A stretch of 7,281 bases of DNA from Ruminococcaceae bacterium UBA7135 (GCA_002492075.1 DKXD01000062.1:1-7281); one strand, 5' to 3'; shown: positions 1 through 5,383, numbered from the stretch's first letter. The notes: generated by a model from the sequence alone, not told the origin. Numbers and translations are program-made.

Positions 1-16
1 TTCAAGGGGTGTTTTT

Positions 17-1492
17 ATGGCAGGCGGAGAAGGCGGGTTCAGTACCAAAGCCATGGGCTTTGATAAGAAAGAAGTCAACGAGTACATAGCTAATCTCAAT
101 CAGCGTATGAAGGAGATCGAGGCGGATAAGAAAGCCAATGACGAGAAAACCCAGAAAGCGCTGAAAACAGCTCAGGAAGCGGACAGCAAAATACAGGCGA
201 TAAAGGACGAAAGCGACAAGAAGATCGCCGACCTTGAACTCCAGTTGAAAACAGAGCGCAAAAACGAGGAAAATCTGCTTATCCAAATAGACGACCTGAA
301 GCGCAAGGCAAAGCAAAGCAACCCCGGCGCGAAAGGCTCAGATAAGGCGGCGACCGCCGCGGCAGAGAAGAAAGCGGCGGAGATCGTTGCGAACGCCAAC
401 GCAACCGCAAAAGGGATCGTGGAAAAGGCGAACAAGACCGCCCGCGATACCGTTGAATCGGCAAAAGCGACCGCAACGAAAATGGTAGCGGAAGCGCAGA
501 ACGCAGGCGGCAGCGGAAGCGTCAAGGGTCTGGATGAGTTTCTGGGAGTGCTGAATAACTTTATAAATAAAGTTACAAGCGGCGTAAATGAAGTAAACAA
601 AAAGGCAAACGAGCTTTTGGGCGCGAAAAGCGCAGAGCCCGTCACAGTTCCCGACTTCTCGAATATCGCGGCGCCGCAGGCGGAAGCTCCCGCCGCAGAT
701 CCTGCTCCCACGCCCGCAAAGGCAAAGAAGTCCAAAGAACCCGAACCCGTCAAGAACGATCTTTCCGATGATTTGTTTGCGGCGTTCGATGATGACAGCA
801 ATAACGATATGAGCGACGATTTCGATATGATCACCGAAGTGCAGCCGCTTGACGACCCCTTGGAAACTCCCGGCGCGGTAGTGCTGGAGGAGTTCGACCT
901 GTCTAACCTCTCAACCACGCTCGACGAGTTTGAAGAGCCAGTTACCGAAGTAAAGCCCATTGAGGAGAAAAAGGTCAACACATCGGAGCTCAGTCAAGAA
1001 TTTGAAACGCAGATACTCGCCCAGACCGCCCACAGCAGTATGCTCAAAAACGATATGGACGACGACCTGCTTGCCGCTGTTAAACAGCAAGAGGAGCATT
1101 TCGCGGTGAAACCCACCGATGAAATAAGCGACCTCGATATGGACGCCGCCGAGGACGACGACCCGCTTGCGGCAATGCTTAAACAAGCGGAATTGACGTT
1201 CGGTTCCGCCGCGGGCGCGTCCGTTAAGAACGAAGAACCCGAAGAGCCGCAACCCGAGGAAAAATCCGATGATTCCAACCCGTGGGCGGCTTTGCAAAAC
1301 GAGCTTTTCGCTATGGAAAAGACAGGTAACTTCGGCGAGACCGAAGCCGAAAGCGACGCAGGCACATCCTCGTCTGCCGACCCTGCCGCTCCAAGCGCCG
1401 ATGATTCCTCTATATGGGATTTCGGCGACACGGACAGCTCAAACTCCGACGATGATATGGGAATGAGTTCCGACCTGTTCGGCAACTTCTAA
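17..1492 (+). CDS. DivIVA-domain coiled-coil protein with long acidic low-complexity tail
   Basis: The 491-aa protein starts at ATG 17, five bases after an AAGGGGTG ribosome site (4-11). Residues 8-35 (FSTKAMGFDKKEVNEYI...) match the DivIVA N-terminal membrane-curvature domain, whose members mark cell poles and septa and scaffold division or wall-growth proteins. Residues 35-100 are a heptad-like, Lys/Glu-rich coiled coil. Residues 108-162 are an Ala-rich helix of the ATP-synthase-b type often seen in clostridial DivIVA proteins. Residues 170-202 form another predicted helix. From about 205 onward the chain is Pro/Ala-rich and then strongly acidic, probably disordered, with a recurring short motif (DDLFAAF 251-257, DDLLAAV 349-355, DDPLAAM 381-387, SNPWAAL 420-426, SDLFGNF 485-491). 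B. subtilis DivIVA is about 164 aa, so this is far longer. The family call is secure at the N-terminus; the role of the tail is unknown. No partner gene is adjacent in the window. Confidence 0.8.
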   Translation: MAGGEGGFSTKAMGFDKKEVNEYIANLNQRMKEIEADKKANDEKTQKALKTAQEADSKIQAIKDESDKKIADLELQLKTERKNEENLLIQIDDLKRKAKQSNPGAKGSDKAATAAAEKKAAEIVANANATAKGIVEKANKTARDTVESAKATATKMVAEAQNAGGSGSVKGLDEFLGVLNNFINKVTSGVNEVNKKANELLGAKSAEPVTVPDFSNIAAPQAEAPAADPAPTPAKAKKSKEPEPVKNDLSDDLFAAFDDDSNNDMSDDFDMITEVQPLDDPLETPGAVVLEEFDLSNLSTTLDEFEEPVTEVKPIEEKKVNTSELSQEFETQILAQTAHSSMLKNDMDDDLLAAVKQQEEHFAVKPTDEISDLDMDAAEDDDPLAAMLKQAELTFGSAAGASVKNEEPEEPQPEEKSDDSNPWAALQNELFAMEKTGNFGETEAESDAGTSSSADPAAPSADDSSIWDFGDTDSSNSDDDMGMSSDLFGNF

Positions 1493-1519
1493 AACCAATC
1501 ACTCAATAAAAGTTTTCTG

Positions 1520-1579
1520 CCCCCGCAAAGCGAGTAAACGAAAAGCTTTTCACTCCCTCGCTTTGCGGGGGAGTGAAAA
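1520..1579 (+). repeat. Palindromic repeat, copy 1, with a second inverted half-copy
   Basis: Bases 1547-1561 (TTTTCACTCCCTCGC) pair with 1565-1579 (GCGGGGGAGTGAAAA) around a TTT loop: 15 bp with one G-T pair. The same inner segment 1557-1571 is also a perfect 15-bp complement of 1520-1534, so two mutually exclusive hairpins are possible. A 12-bp palindrome GAAAAGCTTTTC lies between them (1540-1551). The 3' arm is followed by AAAATAATATG, not a T-run, so this is a poor intrinsic terminator on the plus strand even though it sits 27 bases after the DivIVA stop. Related palindromes occur near 4764 and 6070. Confidence 0.6.
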
Positions 1580-1619
1580 TAATATGATTTATTTGCTTTT
1601 AGCGAAAAACTATGGCTTG

Positions 1620-1751
1620 TAGTAAACGACAGAGAGTTTCGCAATATAGTCGATACAACCTTTGTATTTATGCTGCTCTCAAAAGTGCAATGAGCAATTG
1701 TTTAAGTCGTTTACTATAATATCGGAGCCGATATCGCAAGGTTTCGGCTCC
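1620..1751 (+). promoter_or_regulatory. Possible structured leader upstream of the fumarase gene
   Basis: In the 290-bp gap, TAGTAAACGAC (1620-1630) is a perfect inverted repeat of GTCGTTTACTA (1706-1716). Inside are GAGAG/CTCTC (1632-1636/1676-1680) and a tight hairpin ATACAA-CCT-TTGTAT (1653-1667), so the arms nest like an RNA fold. A separate hairpin, GGAGCCGA (1724-1731) with TCGGCTCC (1744-1751) and then TTTATT, looks like a weak intrinsic terminator 32 bases before the fumarase start. A TATAAT at 1715-1720 overlaps the inverted repeat but has no good -35. The alternatives are a cis-regulatory RNA with attenuator, an operator pair around a promoter, or the remnant of a short mobile element with terminal repeats. 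No known riboswitch consensus was recognised. Confidence 0.35.
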
Positions 1752-1783
1752 TTTATTGTGGAAAAGCATTTGCGAGGTACATA

Positions 1784-2329
1784 ATGATCGAGTTGAACAC
1801 AAGTGAGCTTAAGGAAAAAGCAAGAAACCTGAAAGCGGGCGACAAGGTGCTGCTTTCGGGGACTGTGTATACGTCGCGCGACGCGGCACACAAGCGCATA
1901 AAAGCGCTGCTTGACAGCGGCGAGCCGCTGCCTTACGAGCTTTCGGGAGCCGCGGTATATTACGCGGGACCCACCGCCGCAAAGGACGGTATGGCAATAG
2001 GCTCCTGCGGACCTACCACCTCATCGAGAATGGACGTTTACGCGCCCGAATTTCTCGACCGCGGGCTTTCCGCGATGATAGGCAAGGGCGAACGCTCGCA
2101 AGCCGTATGCGATGCCATCTGCCGCAATGAAGCAGTGTATTTCTGCGCGATTGGCGGGGCGGGAGCTCTGGCGTGCAAGTGCATAACCGAATGTGAGGTC
2201 ATTGCGTTTGAGGATCTCGGCTGCGAAAGCGTCAAAAGGCTGACGTTCGAGAAGTTCCCGCTGATAGTCGCTATAGACTGCAATGGCGGCAATTTGTTCA
2301 AGTCGGGCAGAGAACAGTACGCTGTGTGA
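1784..2329 (+). CDS. Class I fumarate hydratase / L-tartrate dehydratase beta-type subunit
   Basis: This is the C-terminal (beta) half of the oxygen-sensitive 4Fe-4S hydratases that interconvert malate and fumarate, or dehydrate tartrate. The 181-aa length is usual for the separate beta subunit. Family landmarks are AAHKR (34-38, with the active-site type His36), YYAGP (59-63), the substrate-binding signature GPTTSSRMD (76-84, Thr78 and Arg82), MIGKG (98-102) and AIGGAGAL (122-129). The cluster-binding cysteines of these enzymes lie on the alpha subunit. ATG 1784 is preceded by GAGG (1774-1777) at six bases. Unusually, no alpha subunit gene is adjacent: DivIVA is upstream and a sigma factor downstream. 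The partner must be elsewhere, or the protein has a different role. Fumarase versus tartrate dehydratase cannot be decided from this subunit. Confidence 0.88.
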   Translation: MIELNTSELKEKARNLKAGDKVLLSGTVYTSRDAAHKRIKALLDSGEPLPYELSGAAVYYAGPTAAKDGMAIGSCGPTTSSRMDVYAPEFLDRGLSAMIGKGERSQAVCDAICRNEAVYFCAIGGAGALACKCITECEVIAFEDLGCESVKRLTFEKFPLIVAIDCNGGNLFKSGREQYAV

Positions 2330-2390
2330 AAAATTTGTGATGTTTTTTGTAAATTTTTAACAAAATTGTGATAAAATCCAAATAAATTTC

Positions 2391-2419
2391 TTGACAAATC
2401 AAAACGAATATGTTACAAT
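2391..2419 (+). promoter_or_regulatory. Sigma-A type promoter of the sigma-H-like gene
   Basis: TTGACA (2391-2396), a 17-base spacer, and TACAAT (2414-2419) preceded by TG at 2411-2412, an extended -10. Transcription should begin near 2426, giving a leader of about 40 bases. The region upstream (2330-2390) is very AT-rich, with TTGTGAT repeated at 2335-2341 and 2366-2372 (31 bases apart) and a TTTTGT/ACAAAA inverted repeat (2345-2350/2360-2365) between them. These could be regulator sites. Confidence 0.8.
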
Positions 2420-2465
2420 AAGTTGTGACGTTAATGTTTGTTTCTTTTTCGGGCAAGGAGAAGAT

Positions 2466-3029
2466 ATGACGGACTATTCGCAAATGAGCGACCGCGAGTT
2501 GCTTGAGAACAACTCGGCGGACAGCGGAAAGCTGGCGGAGCTTATTTCTCGGTATATGAAAGCCGTGTTTGCGGCGGCGGCAAGGTATTCCCAAACAGCC
2601 GACCGCGAGGAGCTGGTAAGCGATGGTATGCAAGGGCTGATGGTAGCGATACAAAGCTACAACAGCGAAAAAGGCGAGTTTTCTGCTTACGCCTACGCGT
2701 GTATCGACAATCGGCTGAAAAACACCGTGAAGCGCTCTTTGCGCAGAAAGAACAGAATGTCCGACGCGGATTCCGAAGAGCTTGCGAACATTGCCGACAC
2801 AAAGCCGACGCCCGAACAGGTAGTCATTGATATGGAAAGCAAAGCTCTGCTTTTGCAAAATATGCGGACCAATCTCACGGCGCTGGAGCTGCGGTGTATG
2901 GAGGGCGTTATTATGGGACTTTCCTACGCGGAGATCGCCGAGATGACCAATCTCGACAAGAAATCCGTGGACAACGCGGTAACGCGCGCGAGAGCAAAGC
3001 TGAGAAAGTTCTATGCGGATAGGCTGTAA
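2466..3029 (+). CDS. Sigma-70 family RNA polymerase sigma factor, sigma-H-like
   Basis: The 187-aa protein starts at ATG 2466, five bases after AAGGAG (2455-2460); an in-frame TTG at 2391 is only the promoter -35 box. Residues 23-95 fit sigma region 2 (MKAVFAAAARY, then EELVSDGMQGLMVAIQSYN and the FSAYAYACIDNRL block), followed by a basic stretch RSLRRKNR. Residues 134-183 fit region 4, with a helix-turn-helix at about 153-175; the segment KKSVDNAVTRARAKLRKF closely resembles the KSVDNALQR end of sigma-H (Spo0H). B. subtilis sigma-H is 218 aa, so this one is shorter, mainly between regions 2 and 4. In Bacillus sigma-H directs early sporulation genes including spoIIA, and spoIIA lies 2 kb away here. 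It could be the true sigma-H or a paralogue. It is probably cotranscribed with the zinc-ribbon gene downstream, as no promoter is evident between them. Confidence 0.82.
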   Translation: MTDYSQMSDRELLENNSADSGKLAELISRYMKAVFAAAARYSQTADREELVSDGMQGLMVAIQSYNSEKGEFSAYAYACIDNRLKNTVKRSLRRKNRMSDADSEELANIADTKPTPEQVVIDMESKALLLQNMRTNLTALELRCMEGVIMGLSYAEIAEMTNLDKKSVDNAVTRARAKLRKFYADRL

Positions 3030-3057
3030 AAGCGAATTACGGGGCACTCCCGCAATA

Positions 3058-3130
3058 TGACCCGATATTTTAACAGAAAAGCGCTGCGGCGTTGTGCCGC
3101 GGGGTACTCGGTGCAACTCCGAGCGGGTTA
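3058..3130 (+). ncRNA. Candidate structured leader RNA: three-way junction with complementary loops
   Basis: Closing helix TGACCCG (3058-3064) with CGGGTTA (3124-3130), 7 bp including one G-U. Hairpin B is 3084-3090 with 3096-3102 (7 bp, loop GTTGT). Hairpin C is CTCGG (3107-3111) with CCGAG (3119-3123), loop TGCAACT, abutting the closing helix. The two loops are complementary over five positions (3091-3095 with 3113-3117; four Watson-Crick pairs plus one G-U). A small hairpin (3040-3043/3049-3052) precedes. The ribosome site GAGG (3145-3148) of the next gene lies 14 bases after the fold, after a T6 run. Hairpin C resembles the conserved GGUGnAAnUCC hairpin of cobalamin riboswitches, but the remaining conserved elements are missing. 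This is a hand-folded prediction only. Confidence 0.4.
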
Positions 3131-3155
3131 ATGATTTTTTAAAAGAGGTATTACT

Positions 3156-3434
3156 ATGTACACAGACAAGACACTGAAATGTAAAGACTGCGGCGCAGAC
3201 TTCGTATTCACCGCCGGCGAGCAGGAATTCTACGCGGAGAAGGGCTTTGAAAATGAGCCGCAGAGATGCAAGGCTTGCCGCGACGCGAAGAAGAATGCAG
3301 GCAGAGGTCCCAGAACGTTTTATGAGGCAACCTGCGCAGTCTGCGGCGGCGTTGCGAGAGTTCCGTTCGAGCCGAAGGGCGACAGACCAGTACTCTGCAG
3401 TGAATGCTTTGCAAAGCAGAGAGGAGAGAACTGA
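3156..3434 (+). CDS. Double zinc-ribbon protein (zf-trcl plus CxxC-x17-CxxC domain)
   Basis: A 92-aa protein with two four-cysteine zinc sites. The first is C9-x2-C12 with C38-x2-C41 and resembles the 'probable zinc-ribbon' (zf-trcl) domain, including the EQEFYAEKGF segment between the pairs. The second is C60-x2-C63, exactly 17 residues, then C81-x2-C84, with the VPFEPKGDRPVLC core characteristic of the CxxC-x17-CxxC family. Such small proteins are common in clostridia and related bacteria and their function is not established; nucleic-acid or protein binding is the usual guess. ATG 3156 follows GAGG at seven bases. It lies 126 bp after the sigma-H-like gene on the same strand, with the candidate structured RNA between. 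It converges on sigF. A perfect palindrome overlaps its stop codon. Confidence 0.82.
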   Translation: MYTDKTLKCKDCGADFVFTAGEQEFYAEKGFENEPQRCKACRDAKKNAGRGPRTFYEATCAVCGGVARVPFEPKGDRPVLCSECFAKQRGEN

Positions 3435-3448
3435 TCTTTATAAGATCA
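3432..3448. repeat. 17-bp palindrome overlapping the zinc-ribbon stop codon
   Basis: TGATCTT (3432-3438), TAT, AAGATCA (3442-3448). The arms are perfect and the first three bases are the TGA stop. No T-run follows, so it is not a standard terminator. It may be an mRNA end-stabilising hairpin or chance. Confidence 0.35.
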
Positions 3449-3532
3449 TCCCCTCATATCACCGATTAGTACATGGGAATACACGACAATATAACATTGG
3501 CGATACCCCGGCATCTTTTTGGTAATCTGGCC

Positions 3533-3566
3533 CCCCGCCCCATTTTATATGGAGCGGGGTTTCAGT
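3533..3566 (+). terminator. Intrinsic terminator after the zinc-ribbon gene
   Basis: CCCCGC (3533-3538) pairs with GCGGGG (3554-3559), and after one mismatch CCAT (3540-3543) pairs with ATGG (3549-3552) around a five-base loop. The 3' arm runs into TTTCAGTTTGTTG on the plus strand. It lies about 100 bases after the zinc-ribbon stop and 57 bases from the 3' end of convergent sigF. On the minus strand the hairpin lacks a T-run, so a separate sigF terminator was not found. Confidence 0.65.
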
Positions 3567-3622
3567 TTGTTGTTAGTTTAATAGCTGCCGGTTGCCGATT
3601 TCACCGTGCAGCACTTCATATA

Positions 3623-4264
3623 CTATGTCATCTGCAAGCGCAATTCGCTCAATATTTTTCGCTCGCGGCGCGATACCTGCACTTGCGACATTCCCATTAT
3701 CTGCGCGGTCTCGGTCTGGGTCTTTCCGCGGAAATACCGCAGCAAGATAAGCGTCTTATCATCGGCGGGGAGCTTTTCCAAGCACTGCCGCAGCGCCAGC
3801 TTGTCTATAAGCGAGCTTTCCACGCCCTCTACCGGCACATCAACTTCCCCGCCCTCCTCGGGAGCGGTCAGAGATACTATCGGCGAAGACGCTCGAACCG
3901 CCTCGGCGACATCCTCCAAGGGTACGCCAAGATACTCGGCGATCTCGGAAAGCGTCGGCTCTTCACCGTTTTTCATAAGCGTTTCGCGGGCGCGGACGGT
4001 TTTCTGAGACAGCTCCTTTAGGCTGCGGCTCATTTTAACCGCGCCGCAGTCCCGAAACAGCCGTTTTATCTCTCCGAGTATAACGGGCACGGCATATGTT
4101 GAAAAGCACAAGCCGCGCGACTCATCGAAATTATCGTAAGCCTTTACAAGACCCAAGCTGCCAGCCGAGAAAAGCTCCTCATACTCTATTCCGCGCCCGC
4201 GAAACCTGTTTGCCAGCGAATGAACCAACGGAATGTTTGCCGCTATGAACTCATCTCTTGTCAA
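3623..4264 (-). CDS. sigF: RNA polymerase sigma-F factor (first forespore sigma factor)
   Basis: Sigma-F drives the earliest forespore-specific genes and is held inactive by SpoIIAB. Region 2 spans about residues 11-72, with the GLCFSTYAVPVILGEIKRLF block nearly as in B. subtilis SigF. It is followed by MSRSLKELSQK (78-88), region 3 to about 135, and region 4 at 155-210 with the near-identical TQTETAQIMGMSQVQVSR helix-turn-helix. The start is TTG 4264, eight bases after AGGAGG; an in-frame TAG lies just upstream of that site, so no longer protein is possible. The gene overlaps the spoIIAB end by 14 bases, suggesting translational coupling. At 213 aa it is about 40 residues shorter at the N-terminus than the 255-aa B. 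subtilis protein: the segment matching region 1.2 is absent. Identity is firm because of the spoIIA gene order. Confidence 0.95.
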   Translation of the reverse strand: MTRDEFIAANIPLVHSLANRFRGRGIEYEELFSAGSLGLVKAYDNFDESRGLCFSTYAVPVILGEIKRLFRDCGAVKMSRSLKELSQKTVRARETLMKNGEEPTLSEIAEYLGVPLEDVAEAVRASSPIVSLTAPEEGGEVDVPVEGVESSLIDKLALRQCLEKLPADDKTLILLRYFRGKTQTETAQIMGMSQVQVSRRERKILSELRLQMT

Positions 4265-4706
4265 GCGGCTTTCCTCCTATTCTCTTTTCGAGAGTGACCG
4301 TGGTCCCGCGTCCCGCGGAAGAGCGCACTTTCACCTTATCCATAAAGCTCTGCATTACCGTAAATCCCAGCCCCGAACGCTCCTCGGCGGCGGGCGCGGT
4401 AGTAAACATCGGTTCCATTGCAGCTTTTATGTCATCTATTCCTCTGCCCTTGTCCTTTATCTGTATGTACAGCAATCCGTTATCGTAAAGCTTCATATTC
4501 ATCTCAACGAAGCCCTCGCTGTCTCTGTATCCATGGACTATCGCGTTAGTCACCGCCTCAGAAACCGCCGTTTTTACAGCCGCCGTTTCCTCCACCGTCG
4601 GGTCGCACTGAAGCGCAAACGCTGCCGCCATGGAGCGCGACAAGCTCTCGTTCCTTGACAAAGCGGGGAACACCGCCTTGCACTCGTTTATCAATACTCT
4701 TTTCAT
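4251..4706 (-). CDS. spoIIAB: Anti-sigma-F factor and SpoIIAA serine kinase
   Basis: The 151-aa protein is a GHKL-fold ATPase that binds sigma-F as a dimer and phosphorylates SpoIIAA. Visible motifs: ALSRNESLSR (15-24), whose Arg24 aligns with Arg20 of B. subtilis SpoIIAB, a sigma-F contact; the N box SEAVTNAIVHGY (49-60, Glu50 and Asn54 for Mg-ATP); the G1 box DKGRGI (85-90); and the G2 box ERSGLGFTVM (109-118). Length and order match the family (146 aa in B. subtilis). ATG 4706 follows AGGAG (minus strand, 4712-4716) at five bases. Its last bases contain the sigF ribosome site and start. It is separated from spoIIAA by 110 bp of repeat-rich sequence, wider than usual for this operon. Confidence 0.96.
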   Translation of the reverse strand: MKRVLINECKAVFPALSRNESLSRSMAAAFALQCDPTVEETAAVKTAVSEAVTNAIVHGYRDSEGFVEMNMKLYDNGLLYIQIKDKGRGIDDIKAAMEPMFTTAPAAEERSGLGFTVMQSFMDKVKVRSSAGRGTTVTLEKRIGGKPLDKR

Positions 4707-4744
4707 CTCTGCTCCTTTTTTATACTAATTTCCCATTAGAATTA

Positions 4745-4787
4745 AAGACACTGTCTTATTTTATCCCCCGCTTCGCGAGGGAGAAAA
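4745..4787 (-). repeat. Palindromes in the spoIIAA-spoIIAB gap, including repeat copy 2
   Basis: On the minus strand TCCCTCGC-GAA-GCGGGGGA (4764-4782) forms 8 bp with one G-T pair, extended by TTT/AAA beyond one mismatch. It matches the core of the palindrome at 1547-1579. Next to it is a perfect 13-bp palindrome, AAGACA-C-TGTCTT (4745-4757), and closer to spoIIAB a 5-bp hairpin CTAAT/ATTAG (4725-4729/4735-4739). None is followed by a T-run on the minus strand, so termination inside the operon is not predicted; a processing or partial-attenuation role is possible. Confidence 0.5.
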
Positions 4788-4816
4788 ACAAACTTTGCTC
4801 TCTTTGAGAATTAGTG

Positions 4817-5131
4817 TTAGCCCACGTCACACTGCGCCGCTATCAGCTGACCAAGACCCGATATTTTTATAATCTCCGCGATCTCCCGTCGAGCGTTCTT
4901 CACCAAAAGCTCCCCGCCCACGGCTCGAACCGCCCGCGAGCGTCCGAGTATCAGCCCTATGCCCGAGCTGTCCATAAACCCGACCTTTTCAAAGTCAAGT
5001 ATCAGCAGCTCGGGGCGCGAACGTGCTATCACATCATCAAGCTCCAAGCGTATCTCCCTCGCGGCATGATGATCCAGATCTCCCGAAAGCGCCGCGGTTA
5101 TTCGCTTTCCGTCGTTATATATTTTAAGCAT
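4817..5131 (-). CDS. spoIIAA: Anti-anti-sigma factor SpoIIAA
   Basis: This is a STAS-domain protein that, when unphosphorylated, binds SpoIIAB and frees sigma-F. With the ATG at 5131 it is 104 aa. The signature VGFMDSSGIGLILGR (50-64) includes the phosphorylation site; by alignment with Ser58 of B. subtilis this is the second serine, Ser56. SGDLDHHAA (16-24) and LILDFEKV (43-50) are further family blocks. A longer reading from TTG 5143 is possible but would begin at the ribosome site itself: GGAGG (minus strand, 5137-5141) lies five bases before ATG 5131, so that ATG is chosen. It is the first gene of the spoIIAA-spoIIAB-sigF cluster, preceded by a gene-free region with a candidate promoter near 5269-5301. 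Confidence 0.95.
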   Translation of the reverse strand: MLKIYNDGKRITAALSGDLDHHAAREIRLELDDVIARSRPELLILDFEKVGFMDSSGIGLILGRSRAVRAVGGELLVKNARREIAEIIKISGLGQLIAAQCDVG

Positions 5132-5215
5132 AGCTACCTCCAAAAGATGACCGTTCCGCGCCTAATCTGCCGGCGAGCAGCGTCGGCGCGGGGGGAACTT
5201 GCCGCCGTCTTTACT

Positions 5216-5237
5216 CGGAATTACCCGAATAACTCCG
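5216..5237. promoter_or_regulatory. Imperfect palindrome in the spoIIAA upstream region
   Basis: On the minus strand CGGAGTTATTCGGGTAATTCCG has eight-base arms matching at seven positions, the odd one being a G/T. It lies between the candidate spoIIA start site and the gene, about 85 bases before the ATG, so it could be an operator or a weak leader hairpin. The rest of 5132-5215 is GC-rich and shows only a minor GCCG/CGGC hairpin. Confidence 0.25.
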
Positions 5238-5268
5238 CGAGCCGTAAGCGATTTTCGGTCACAAGCAA

Positions 5269-5301
5269 ATTATAACATTCTGTTCGGCGAGAACTTGTCG
5301 A
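5269..5301 (-). promoter_or_regulatory. spoIIAA: Candidate spoIIA promoter with 21-base spacer and Spo0A-box-like -35
   Basis: Read on the minus strand: TCGACA (5296-5301), 21 bases, then TATAAT (5269-5274) preceded by TGT, an extended -10. The -35 lies inside TGTCGAT (plus strand, 5296-5302), one base off the Spo0A box TGnCGAA. A second one-mismatch box, CGCCGAA on the minus strand, is at 5283-5289. Over-long spacers with Spo0A boxes on the -35 are known from B. subtilis spoIIG and spoIIE. A sigma-H alternative (GAAT at minus 5278-5281) lacks a convincing -35. The expected start near 5262 gives a leader of about 130 bases. Confidence 0.45.
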
Positions 5302-5383
5302 TATTACGGCGGGAAAAATGATTTTTTTGCAGAGTACGCGGCATATCGGGTCGGCTCGGGAAGAAAAAAATCGCTTAAAACAC

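Noticed and set aside
172..981. 269-codon open frame on the minus strand
   Set aside because: It is antisense to the DivIVA gene, Ser/Phe/Ala-rich in the way expected from its reversed codons, and has no family likeness.
2391..2465. 25-residue N-terminal extension of the sigma-H-like factor
   Set aside because: The TTG start is the -35 box of the promoter and would lie upstream of the transcript; ATG 2466 has a good ribosome site.
3058..3130. Calling the structured RNA a cobalamin riboswitch
   Set aside because: Only one hairpin resembles the consensus; the conserved GCCACUG-type and B12-box elements are absent and the gene downstream is not linked to B12.
3473..4021. 182-codon open frame on the plus strand
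   Set aside because: It lies antisense to sigF, whose identity is secure; its sequence resembles no protein family.
4252..4254. ATG overlapping the spoIIAB stop as an ATGA start for sigF
   Set aside because: It is out of frame with sigF and meets a stop after three codons.
5132..5143. TTG start giving SpoIIAA four extra residues
   Set aside because: That start overlaps the GGAGG ribosome site used by the ATG at 5131.
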